Source: Sagittula salina
Lineage (GTDB): Bacteria > Pseudomonadota > Alphaproteobacteria > Rhodobacterales > Rhodobacteraceae
DNA length: 64,000 bases
Direction of reading: 5' to 3'
Assembly (NCBI RefSeq): GCF_017813235.1
Contig: NZ_JAGISH010000012.1
Location: 1 to 64,000, forward strand
The position numbers and the translations under genes were made by a program. Below the pieces are notes generated by a model that was not told the DNA's origin, did no database searches, and saw only the letters and a list, made by a program, of their open reading frames with translations. Shown one piece after another: positions 27,701 through 39,700 of this stretch; position 1 is the stretch's first letter, and each line of letters begins with the position of its first letter.

Positions 27701-30700
27701 CCGGCGTCGACGGGCTGGTGCTGGAAGGCACGATGTCGGCCAGCTTGGACGCTACGGGTGTCCGGGTCGCGGGCGCGGATGTGACGGTGTCCATGGCGGG
27801 CTTTGGCGCGGTCACGGGGGATTTCGCGGTCGAAAAGCGCACCGAGGCAGGCGCCGACCTGCTGCTGGTCGGACTGAGCGACGTTTCGGCGGGGATCTCG
27901 GGCCTGACGATGGCGGATGGCACGCTGGGTCTGGTCATCACGCGCAATGCTGCCGGGCGGGACGGTTTCGCGCTGATCGCGTCGGGTGACGCGGCGCTGA
28001 CCGGCGTTCCGGGGCTGAGCCTGAGCGCCGAAGCGGTGCTGGCGGTGAACACGCTGCGGGAAACCGTGGACCATGCGATCACGGTGGACGGCACGGCGGT
28101 GGCGGTGCGGTTCGACACCGGCGCGCTGACCCGGCAGCTGACGGTGACGAACGCGGCGCTGACCATCGACGGGCTGGCGACGCTGACCGGCGACATGACC
28201 TTTGCCTCCGAAGTCTGGACCGAGGGCGGCGTGGTGCATGAACGTCTGCTGGTGACGGTGGCGAACGGCGCGGGCAGGCTGGATGTGGACGGGGTGGAGG
28301 CCACGCTGTCCAACGGCGCGGGCACGCTGCTGGTGGAACGCACGCTGGATGCGGCGGGCGCGGTGGCGACCTCCGGCTATGCGTTGGACATGGGCGGCGA
28401 TTTCGCCGTCGACCTTGGCGGCGCCGTGGCGCTGACGGCGGACGACCTGCGCGTGCAGGTCAACACGCTGGGTCGCGCGCTGGCGGCCGAGGCGGTCACC
28501 GTCGCGGGCATCGAAACGCTGCTGACCATGCCCGACAACGCCCGCCGGCTGGCGGGACGCTTCGGGCTGGACGTGGCCGGGATGGTGGACATCTCCGGCC
28601 TGATGGCGATGGAACTGCGTACCGGAGCGAACGCACGCGACGTGCTGCTGACGGATGGCTCCACCGTCACGGTCGATCAGGTGGTGATCGCGGGGCAGGG
28701 GCTGAGCGGCGCGCTGGGGTCCGGGGCGCTGAAGGCGGCGGTGGATGACACCGACCTCGTTCTGGTGCTGAGCACGGAGGTCGTGGCCTCCGGCGAGGCG
28801 CGGCGCTGGCTCTCGCTGGAATCGTCGGTGGACGGGCTGACGCTGGATGCCTACGCGCTGGGGAACGTGCAGGACGCAGCGCTGGTGCTGAATTCCGAGA
28901 TCGTGGGCGGCGCGCTGGTGATGGACGGCACGCGGGCGGTCATCGACTGGAACGGTGCGGCGAACGACAGCGAAACCGGGATCGTCGAACTGGGCGGTGC
29001 GATGGTCACCTTTGACGCCGGTGAGCGGACCTTTGGGGTGGCGGTGGGCAGCGCGTCCTTCGACATGGGCAATGCGGTGCTCGAAGGCGGCTTTGCGCTG
29101 GAGATGGTCAGCGGCCCGGCGGGGCAGCAGGGCTGGCACGTCACGGCCACGGATGTGTCCGTCGCGCTGACGGCTGCGGGCGCCACGGCGGCGATCCGCA
29201 ACGGCGCGGGCGACCTGTGGATCGGTGTCAACCAGACCACCGGCACATGGGGCACCACGGAACGGTCGGGGTCGATCAGCGGCACGGCGGAAATCACCGG
29301 CGTCGAGGGGCTGACCGCGACGGGCACGCTGGCGACCACCTTCGACACCAGCGGCAACCTCGTGATCGCCGGGGCGCTGGATCTGGCGGTAGGCGACGTG
29401 GCGCAATTGTCGGGCGAATTCGCCTTCGAGCAGGGCGCGGTGCAGACCGCAGACCCGGTGATCGAGACCGGCGGCGTGTCCAGCGGAAGCGCCGTCACCG
29501 CCACCGAGGCGGCGCAGGGCGGCGTGACCAGCGCCAGCGTGTTCACTCTCGTGGTAGGCGCGGAGCGCGACGGCGTCTTTGACCTGCGCGCAGGGGTCTA
29601 TACCTTTGCCCGGGGCGGGGTGAGCGTCACGGCGGAACTGCTGGCCTCGCAGCCGGAATCCGTCTGGACGGACCGTTTGCAGGCGGCGATGGACGCGCTC
29701 TTCGGCTTTGGCAACGTGGCGGTGACGGGGGCGCGGGAAACCGGGTACACCGTGACGCTGGCCGGGCCTCTGGCGGGGCAGGCGGTGACCGGGCTGGAGA
29801 TGACCGCGCCCGCCGATCCTTCGGACCGCGACGACTGGGGCCGGAACTACGTGCTGTCGCGCGGTGACGCGAATACCCCGGCGGTGCACCTGTCGGACCT
29901 GATCCCGGCGGGCACGCGCGGGGCGCAGGATTTCGAATTCGACTATACCGCCTCGGCGGATGCGGCCTTCCGCTGGAGTCTCGGGTCGGCGGGGGCCTAC
30001 CGCGAGGGGCGCTACGTCTTTGGCCAAGGCGGAAAGACGGCCACTGTGATGACCACCGGCCTGTCCGACGCCGATCTTCTGGCCACCATGCGCACGGCCA
30101 TGCAGGGGCTGTTCGGCGCGGGCAGCGTGACGGTCACGGGCGACCGGGCAGCGGGCTACGATATCGTGCTGGGTGGCGCGCTGTCCGGGCAGGATGTCCG
30201 GGCGGGGCAGGAGTTCACCATGCAGGCGCCGGCGGACGCGCCGGTGCTGGCGGACGGCGCCGCAAGCGTGATCCAGCAGGCGCAGGCCGGGACAAACGCG
30301 ACGCGCTACACGCTGGAATTGAAGATCCCGACGGCGGCCGGCTATGCCTTCAAGAATTCCGACCAGTTCACCTTTGGCTTCGCAGGGTCGCTGCGCGAGG
30401 AGGCGGTCAAGGTCACGTCGATCGAGAGCAGCCAGGCGCGGCAGATCCACGACGAGTTGTTGCAGCTTCTGGGCTACCGCGACGGGACGTATACGACGAC
30501 GACCTCCTTCCCCTCGACCGCGAACGCGGTGGTCAAAAGCTCGGTCCTGTCGGTGACGGTGCGGGCGGATTCCGTCGCGCGCGACCAGTTCTACGAGATC
30601 GCATTCAGTGGCGACGCGGCAAAGCGGCTGGCCGCGAAGGGCGCGTTGACGGTGGCGAATACCGGCGCAAATGCCGGGATCGACTACATCCTGACCGCCA

Positions 30701-33700
30701 ATGGCGGCGGCGTGACGCAGGGCGCGGTGCAGGTGCTGTCGGGCTACCCGGCAGGGGCGGCGGGCAGCTTTGCGCTGGCTTTCGACTATGACGGCGCGGC
30801 GGTGCAGACCGTTGCCATCGACCTGCACGCGGACGCGGCCACGGTGAAGGCCGCGCTGATGGACGCGCTGGGGGCGGGCCGCGCGGGGGTCGATCTGACC
30901 GTGACGGCGCAGCAGGACGGCGGCTGGAAGATCGCCTTTGGCGGCGACGCGCTGGGTGTATCGGTCAGCGCCATGGCGCGCACGGTGACACCGGCGGCGC
31001 AGGGTACGGCGGTGCTGTCGCAGGCGCAGGTCGGCACGCGGGGCGAGACGCTGACCTTCCGGTCAGACCGGATCGGGTTCGACGTCTTCAACACCGACGC
31101 GGAGGCGATCCGCGCCGCGCTGCTGGGCGCGGAAACCAGCGACGGCACCAGCGTCGCGGCCAGCGGCATCACCGTCGACGTGGCGATGGACACCGCGCGC
31201 GACAAGTGGGCGATCACCTTTGGCGGCGCGGCGCAGGGGCAGTCCCTGTCCGTCATGCGCAGCGAGGTTTTCGCGGTTTCGGCACCGGAGGCGGTTCTGA
31301 CGCAGGACGCCACCGGCGGCACCACCGACGAGGTGCAGCGGCTGGTCCTGGGGGCCACGGGACAGGTGCGGCTGGCGCTGGGTGGTGCGGTAAGCGATGT
31401 GCTGACACTTGACGGGCTGGACGCCGCCGGGCTGACGGCCACGCTGGAGAGCCTGCCGCAGATCGGGGCGGGCGACGTGACCGTGACGCGGGACGCGCAG
31501 GGGGCCTTTCTCGTGGCCTTTGGCGGCGGCATGGCCGACCGCGACGTCGCGGCGCTGAAGGCGATTGCCGTCACGCGGCTGTCGCTGGCGGTGCCCTCGG
31601 ATGGCGAACTGGCGGACGTGGTGACGCTGCGCGCCACCGGCGCGACGGACTGGGCGGCGACGCTGCAGGTTCCGGCGGGCGCGGATGACGCGGCCCGGAT
31701 GGCTGCGCTGAAACCGCTTCTGGAGCGCGCCATCGGCCGGCTGGACGGCGTGGGCGTCGGCAACGTGATGCTGGTCACGGTGGCAGGCGATCCGCTGTCC
31801 TTCGACGTGGTGCTGACGGGGACCGCCGCGCAGGTGTCGCTGGGCCTGGACCTGGGCGTCGCGCGGGCCGTGGCGCAGCCGGAGAACTTCATCAAGATCG
31901 GCGCCTCGGGTGTCGATGCCTTTGTCGGGACGGCGGATGCCGGTCTGCGGGTGACGGACGGCGGGCTGGCGCTGGTGATCTCGCGGCAGGTGGACACCGG
32001 CGCGGGGCAGGTGGCCCAGCAGGCCGGGTTCGCGCTGCAACTGGGCGGCGTGGCGGAGCTGAACGGCTTCGGCGATGCCGTGACCCTGAGCGCGGATGCG
32101 GTGCTGGCGGTGAACACGCTGGGGCGCGCGGTGGACCAGACGGTGCGCGTGGGCTACGATTCCGCCAGCGTGCAGCAGGTCAGCTTTGCCGACGGCACCG
32201 AGCGCTACGAGCTGCTGATCAACGAGGGATCGGTGACGGTACAGGATCTGGGCACGGTGACGGGCCGCCTGCGCATCGAGGTGACAAAGACCACCGACGG
32301 CGCGGCCGAGGTGCTGCGGCTGGAGGTCGGCGTCGACCGCGCCGAGGGCAACCTGACGCCGGGCGGCGTGGGCGCCACCCTGACGGGCGGCACCGGCGCG
32401 CTGGTGATGGAACGCCGGACGGTCGGCGCGACGACAACGGTGAAGCAGGCCTTTGTCGCGGAGGGCAGCGTCGCGCTGGAGGGCGTGCCGGGCGTGACGC
32501 TGACGGCGGACGAACTTGCCGTGGCGTGGAACCGCTGGGGCGAGGATCTCGACCTGTCGGTGGCGACGGTGGACGGCACCTATTCCGCCAGCCTGATCGA
32601 TAACGAGACGCGCGTTCGCGGTCACATGGCGCTGGAGATCGGCGGCGTGGTGCAGACCTCCGGCGACATGTTCATCGAAAGCCGCACCGCGCAGACGGTG
32701 CTGCTGTCGGACGGCTCGACCGTGACTGTGGATCACCTGCTGTTCGGTGGCGCGGGACTGGAAGGGCGGCTGGGCGCGGCCTCTGTCGCAGCGACGCTGA
32801 ACGACGCGGCGGTGGCCATCGCCCTGTCGACCGAACGCGGCGGCGCGGGCCGTCGCTGGCTGGCGGTGCAGGGCGCGGTGGGCGACCTGTCGCTGGTGGC
32901 GGGCATCGATGCCGAGGTGACCGACGCCAAGGTGGCGGTCAACCGGCTGATGTCTGCCTCGGGTGGCATCCTTGCCCCCGGCGGCGTGGTGATCGACTGG
33001 AACGGCGCGTCCGACGACCAGAGCACCGATCTGGCGGTTTCGGACAGCCGCACGCTGTCGCTGGCCTACGGCGGGCAGGCGCTGGAACTGGACCTGGAGG
33101 CAAGACTGGGCTTCGGCACCGCGCTGGTATCGGGCGAAGTGACGGTCGCGCTGACCGAAACCGCAGAGGGCCAGACCTGGACCGTGACGGTGGATAATGG
33201 CCGGGTCGAGATGTTCGCGGGCGACGCGGGCGTGGTGATCGAGAACGTCACCGGCGCGCTGGTGCTGGCGCCTTCGGGCGCGCGGTCGGGCACGCTGGCT
33301 GGTGACGGGCGGATCGTTGGCATCGACGGGCTGGAGTTCAGCGGCACCCTGGAAACGCGGTTCGATTCCTCGGGCAACCTGCAGGTGGCGGGCGCGGCTT
33401 CGCTGGCGGTCGACGGCGTCGGCGCGATCAGCGGCGAATTCGCCGTCACGCGCGAGGTGATGCAGAGCCCGGAGGCGGCAATTCTGGCATCGCGGGCGGA
33501 AACCGGCAGCGGCGCCGTGGTGAGCGAGGTCACCGCCGGCGGGCAGGCAAGCGCGACGGTCTACAGGCTGACGGCTGCGGCCACCGGCACGGACGGCGTG
33601 ACGCGGTTCCGCGAAGGCGCCTACGTTCTGGCGCGCGGCGGGGCGCAGGTCACCGTCTCGACGTTGAACGCGGATGGCTCGGCGCGCAGCGACGCGGCGC

Positions 33701-36700
33701 TGGCCGAGGCCTTGGCGACGGGGCTGGATCTGCTCTTTGGCGCGGGCAACGTGGCGGTGACGGGCACCCGCGCTGGCGGCTTCGGGATCACGCTGGGCGG
33801 TACGCGGACCGGGCAGGACCTGGGCGGTCTGACGATGACGCCGCCCGCCGATCCGGCCGACAAGGACGACTGGGGCACGACCTCCATCCTGCGGCGCGCG
33901 CAGACCGGACAGGTCGGCGCGCAGTACCTGAAGCTGACGCCGGTGAGCGTGGGCAGCGTTTCGGGCGCGAAATTCACCCTGACGCTGGCGGACGGACGCA
34001 GCACGGCGGCGGTGCGCTACATCGCGGACCCCGTGCGGCAGGCGGCGGCCATCCGGCAGGCGCTGGAGGCCGTGACCGGGGCTGGCACTGTCTCGGTGGT
34101 GTTCGACCAGAATTCGCCGGGGATCAGCTGGCAGGGCTACCGGGTAACCTTTGGCGGCGATCAGGCGCTGGCGGGGGTCACGGCCTTTACCACCGCATCG
34201 AACGGGGCCGTGCTGGACGGCACGGTGCGGGTGACCGCGGCGCTGACCACGCTGGGAACGGCGCAGGCCGCGACCGGCATGGTGCAACAGATCGACCTCT
34301 ACGACGAGGGCCTTGAAGGGGCGTTCGACCTGGACATCCCGGCCTTCGGCACGGTGTTCAAGACCGGCGACATCGCGTTCGACGCGACGCCGGAGGCGGT
34401 GCGGGCGGCGATCCTCGGGGCGGAAACGGTGTCCGGGGTCACGCTCGCCTCGAAGGGCGTCGCGGTGTCCGTGGCCCTGGTCGAGGTTTCGGCGGGCAAG
34501 CACCTGTGGGAAGTGACCTTTGGCGGCACGCTGCTGGGGCGCGATCTGGATGCGGTGATGACCGGGCAGATCACGCGCCTGGTGGAGGCGCCAGACGCAA
34601 CGCTGACACAGACGGCGGCCGGCGCGGTCACCTCCGAAGTGCAGCACCTGTCGGTGGCGGCGCTCGAGGGCGCGGTGGCGCTGTCCTTCGGGTCCGCCAT
34701 CACCGGGCCGATCACGCAGGCCACCACGGCGGCGGAATTGCAGGCGGCGCTGCGCGGGCTGGCCACCATCGGCGCGGGCAACGTGACGGTGACGGCCTCG
34801 GGTGACGGTTTCGACATCGCCTTTGGCGGCGCGCTGGCGGGCAGCCAGGTGGCCGATCTGAAGGTGAACGCCGTCCAGACGGTCGATCTGCGGCTGGTGG
34901 ACGGGCTGGCCGACACGGTGCGGCTGCGCGCCTCGGGCACGACGGAATGGGCCGCGTCTCTGGATGTGCGCGCGCTGGAACCCGGCACGTTGAAGACCGC
35001 GCTGCAGGGCGCGCTGGCGCAGGTGACGGATGCCACGGGCGCGACGGTCTGGGGCACGGATGTCCGCGTCATCGAGACCGCAACGCAGGGCGTGTTCCAG
35101 ATCGTCGCGCAGGGCGCGCTGGTCGGCCAAAGCGTGCCGACCGTGGTTTCGGGATTGTCGCGCCACGTGGCGCCGGTGCCGGATCGCCTGATGATCGGCG
35201 CGTCGAACGTGACGGCGGCCATCGGGTCTTCGGCCAATGGGCTGAGCCTGACGGATGGCGGGCTGGCGCTGCTGGTCATGCAGAACAAGGCCGACGACGG
35301 TAGCTATGCCGCCGCGACCTGGGCGCTCGAAGCCGAGGGCGACGTGGCGCTGACGGGCTTTGACGGCGCTGTTTCCCTGAGCGCGAACGGCACGCTCAGG
35401 ATCAACCGGCTGGGACAGGCGGTGGATATCGCGGTCCCGGTGGGTCTGGGCGGCGCAGCGCGTCAGTTGACCTTTGCCGACGGGCTGGAGCGTACCGAGG
35501 TGGTGGTCGAGGGCGCGGCCTTTACCATCAAGGACTTCGGCACCGTCACCGGCGATGCGGCGATCAGCGTGCTGGCGCACAAGGTCGACGGCATCGAGAC
35601 GACCGACATTCGCATCGGCCTGTCGAACCTGTCCGGCGCGATCACCGATTTCGGCGGCATGGATGCCTCGTTGTCAAACGGCGGCGGCGCGATCCTGCTG
35701 CGCGACCAGCAATACATCGCCTCGCGCTATGCCCTGCAGCTGGAGGGCGACGTGGCCTTCGGGCTGGGGTCGGCGGTGACGGTGCAGGCGGACCGGCTGT
35801 CCTTTGCGATGAACCGCTGGGGCAGCGATCTGGTAGAGGGTGTGGCCACCGCGCAGGGCGTCTACGACGTCGACCTGACGGATGGCGAAACCCGTCTGCG
35901 TGGCCAGATGGCGCTGAGCGTCACCGACGTGCTGAGCGTCGAGGGCGACCTGTCGCTGGAGGTGAAGAAGGCGCAGGCGGTGACGCTGGCGGATGGCACC
36001 ACGGCGACGGTGGATCAGGTGCTGATCGCGGGCGCGGACCTGAGCGCGACGGCGCTGCCGGGGCAGAGCTTTGGCGTCGCCCTGCGCGATACGCAGCTTC
36101 TGGCGGCGGTGTCGCTGGAACAGACCGGCGCGCGGCGCAGCTGGATCTCGGCGGTGGCCGAGGTCGGGGAGGCAGGCTTTAACGGGCTGACGCTGGCCGA
36201 GGTCACCGACGCGCGGTTCGAACTGAACCGGGCGCTGGGAGCGGCTGGCGGGTCGGCCATCGACTGGTCGGGCCAGGTGCTGACGCAGGCGGTGTCGCGC
36301 GGCGGGTCCGAACTGGCGCTTGACGACGCGGGCGCGCGTTTCCTGATCGAGGCGAACGCGGAGCTGAACCTTGGCGGGGCCTTCCTGCGCGGCGATTTCC
36401 GGGTGGAGCGCGATGCGGTGGCTGCGGCATGGCGCGTGACGGCGACGGATGCGGAACTCGGGCTGCGGGTCGGCGGCATCGCGCTGGCGCTGGAGAACGT
36501 GGCCGGCACGCTGGTGCTGGGCGACGATGGCACCCGCAGCGGGTCGGTCGCGGGCGCGGTCAGCCTGACGGGCGTGCCGGGCGTGACGCTGGACGGCTCG
36601 CTTGCGGCGGCCTTCGACGGCACCGGCAACCTGACGCTGGCCGGGCAGGCCACTGTCGAGGTGCTGGACGTGGCGGCGTTCGAGGGCAATATCCTGATCA

Positions 36701-39700
36701 GCCGCGAGGTCGTCGACGGTCGTGGCATGCTGCTGCTGGGGGTGACGGATTTCACCACCGAATTCGATCTGCCCGCCGGGTCCGAGGTGTCGCTGACGGC
36801 GGGGCGCTTTGCCCTGCTGGCGGGCACGGGCGCCAACGGCCAGCCGGGCTATGCCATCGAGGGCAGCGCCACAGCGGTGGTGGACACCCCGGTGATGGGG
36901 CTGACCGGCACAGTCACGGTGGCGGGCAACTCGCTGGGCCGCATGGTGGATCGCACCCTGTCGTTGACCGACGCCACCGGCGCGGTGAGCGCGCTGCACC
37001 TGGCAACACAGGCCGCGACGCAGGAAACGCGCATCGACTTTGGGTCGCTGGACGTGCTCCTGACCGGCGTGCTGGGCGATGCGACGGAAACCATCGGCGA
37101 GACGATCAGCGACCTGAAGGCGGATATCACGCCGGATTTCTCTACCGGCGAGAACAGCAATACCCATCCTATGGCGGTGACGCTGCCGCTGCTGGGTACG
37201 TCCCTGGCGCAGCTGGTGGGCGCCGATACGCTGCTGTCCTTCGGTGACTACATACAACGCTACATGGGCGAGACAGCGGACAGCGCCATCGCCGCGCTGC
37301 CCGCCCCGACCTACGGCGTCACCGGTGAGCCGAGCCTCGTTGGACTGGTGAATTACCTGAGTGCCAACTGGCTGCCGCTGCTGGGCTTCTCCGAGGACGC
37401 GCTGACGCTGGTATCGGATCAGACCGGCCTGCGGCTGGTGTTCGACGACACGCTGACCATCGAGCGCAGCCAGCGCCTGACGCTGGGTGAGGCGATCGAG
37501 GCCGGGCTGGACCACCTGCCGTTCGACGTGCCGCTGGAGCTGGACGCCGACGTGACGCTGAACCTGACGGGGACAGTGTCCTCGGGCTTCTCTCTGGCCT
37601 TCGACTGGACCACGGGCGACACCAGTTTCACGCTGGACCGGCTGGAATACGACCTGAATGCGTCCGTCGATGACGTGGTGATCGGGGCGAGCTTTGGCCC
37701 GCTGGGCGCCTCCATCGGGGATCGCAGCCGCGAAACCGGGCGCATCACGCTGGCGCTGGCCGGTCACGTGGAGGAAACCACGGCGGGCTTCCGCAACGTG
37801 CTGACATCGAGCAACCTGGAGGTCGATCTGCCGGTCTATGCCGAGGTCGGGTCGCTCGACCTCGCATCGGGGAAGACGCCGCGCATCCTGGCATCCGGCG
37901 ATTTCCTGACCGATGGCCTGCCGGAATTCGAACTGGTCGATTTCGACGCGCTGCTGGATTTCCGCAACGTGTCGGTGGTGGACATCATCCAGATGTTCCC
38001 CGACTTCCTCGATACGCTGGAACAGGTGCGCTACAGCGACATGTTCGCCACCGATCTGCCCTTCGTGGGCACCGGGCTCGATACCGTGCTGCAGTTCGGC
38101 GAGGCGTTCGAAACCAACGTCTACGACAAGATCGACTTCTACCGCCCGCTCGAGGTGGTCAGCACCTTCCAGGGTATCACGGTCGCGCCGGTGGTGCGGA
38201 CGGTGGACGGCACCCAGATGGTTCAGGTCCGCATGGCTTCGGCCTTTGGCGGGTTCGACGCGAGTCTGTTCGACGGGCGTGAGGTGTCGCTGTACCAGAC
38301 GGTGAACGGCGTGCGGACGGCGGTGGGCACCTATACGGTGTCCTCCGTTCTGGACGGCAAGACGGCGGTGTTGCCCGCGTCGGTGACGGCAGTCGGCACT
38401 TTTGAGGCGGTCGTGCACGAACGTCGCCAGAAGATCCGCACATTGCAGGAATTCATGACGGCGGTGAACAACTCCGGCGTGCTGCCGCCGGGGATCACCA
38501 TCAGCTACGACCCGCTGGAACGCGCCTTTGTGGTGCCGATGCAGTTCGCGCAGACCTTCGAACCCTTCGAGGTTCCGCTGAGCCTCGACATCGGGTCGGA
38601 CGCGCTGAGCCTGTCGACCGATGCCGTGGGCGGCATGACGGTGAACGTGGCCGGGCAACTGGGGTTCTTCATCGACCTTGACGGCCGGACCTATTCCGGC
38701 GCGGCGGGACGGACCACTGCCGGGTCGGAACTGTTCTCGGACGACACGTTCATCTTCGATTCCACCATGGTGGGCTACGGTCTGGAACTGGGCGGCGAGC
38801 GCTACACCGTCACCGGATACCGCAACGAACACCTCGTGGTTCTGGACCGCGCCGTGGCAGAGAGCGAGGCCAACCTCGGCTTTGTCCTGCGGGAGGGCGA
38901 AACCAGCCTTGGCATTCAGGACGTGTCGGTCAGCGCCGGCGTGTCGCTGGACGTGACAGACCTGGAGGTGGCGCTGTCCATCGGTTCGCTGGGCGCGACC
39001 GCAGGCGGCGCGGGCAGCGGATCGGGCGTCCACCTCGAGGCGCAGGTGACGGCACGGCTCGACCGCAACGCGGACGAAGTCGTGCCGGGCGATACCCGAT
39101 TTGGCCTGACCGACGTGAACGCGGGCGATATCGTCATCACCGCGACCGGCACCGCGAACGCGTCCTTGCGCGGGCTGACGGTCAATCCGGGCTTTGGGTC
39201 GGACATTCCGCTGGCGCCGAACGCGGAGGTGTCGATCACGGCGCTCGACCTGTTCGATCCCGGCGAATTCGTCACCATCGCGCAGGACCCGAACTATGCC
39301 GCCGACCTCGACCTGCTGGTGGCGCAGGGGCAGATCGCGGCGAACGATATCGTGGTGGTCTACCCGGAGCTTGGCGCGCTGTTCGATTTCAAGGACATGT
39401 CGCTGGCCGATATCGTCGGCGCGGTGCGCGACGGGCTGGACCTGCTGCGCGGCGTGATCGAGGATCAGCCGTTCTACGACGAGATCCTGCCGGGCGTCGG
39501 CAAGTCGCTGGCGGATGCCTTCCCCTTTGTCGACGAGATCCTCGCGCAGGTGGAGGAGGCGGCGGAGAACCCGCAGACCGCCTTTGACCAGATCGAGGCG
39601 CTGTTCGAGAACGCGCTGGGGATCGACGACGACAACACGCTCGCCGCCGAGAATCAGGTCTTTGCCCTGCGCATGAACGGCGAGGCGCTGGATATTCACA

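Larger units (their letters stand above)
19441..37020 (+). repeat. Array of seven long superrepeats in the giant protein
   Basis: A recurring block runs: strand-rich segment, VNTLGRAV-like motif, LTFADG, GTVTG, LTADDLxxxxNRWG, GETRxxG, SLSDGTxxTVDQ, GxRRWLSL, VIDWNGA, then LGGAxLSGxF and GVxGLxxxGT. The GxRRWLS-like landmark occurs at about 20659, 22201, 25759, 27256, 28801, 32851 and 36133. Spacing is about 1.5 kb (500 aa) in three cases and 3.3-4.1 kb in the other three, where an extra module is inserted. Copies are diverged, so the array is old or under diversifying change. Confidence 0.8.
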
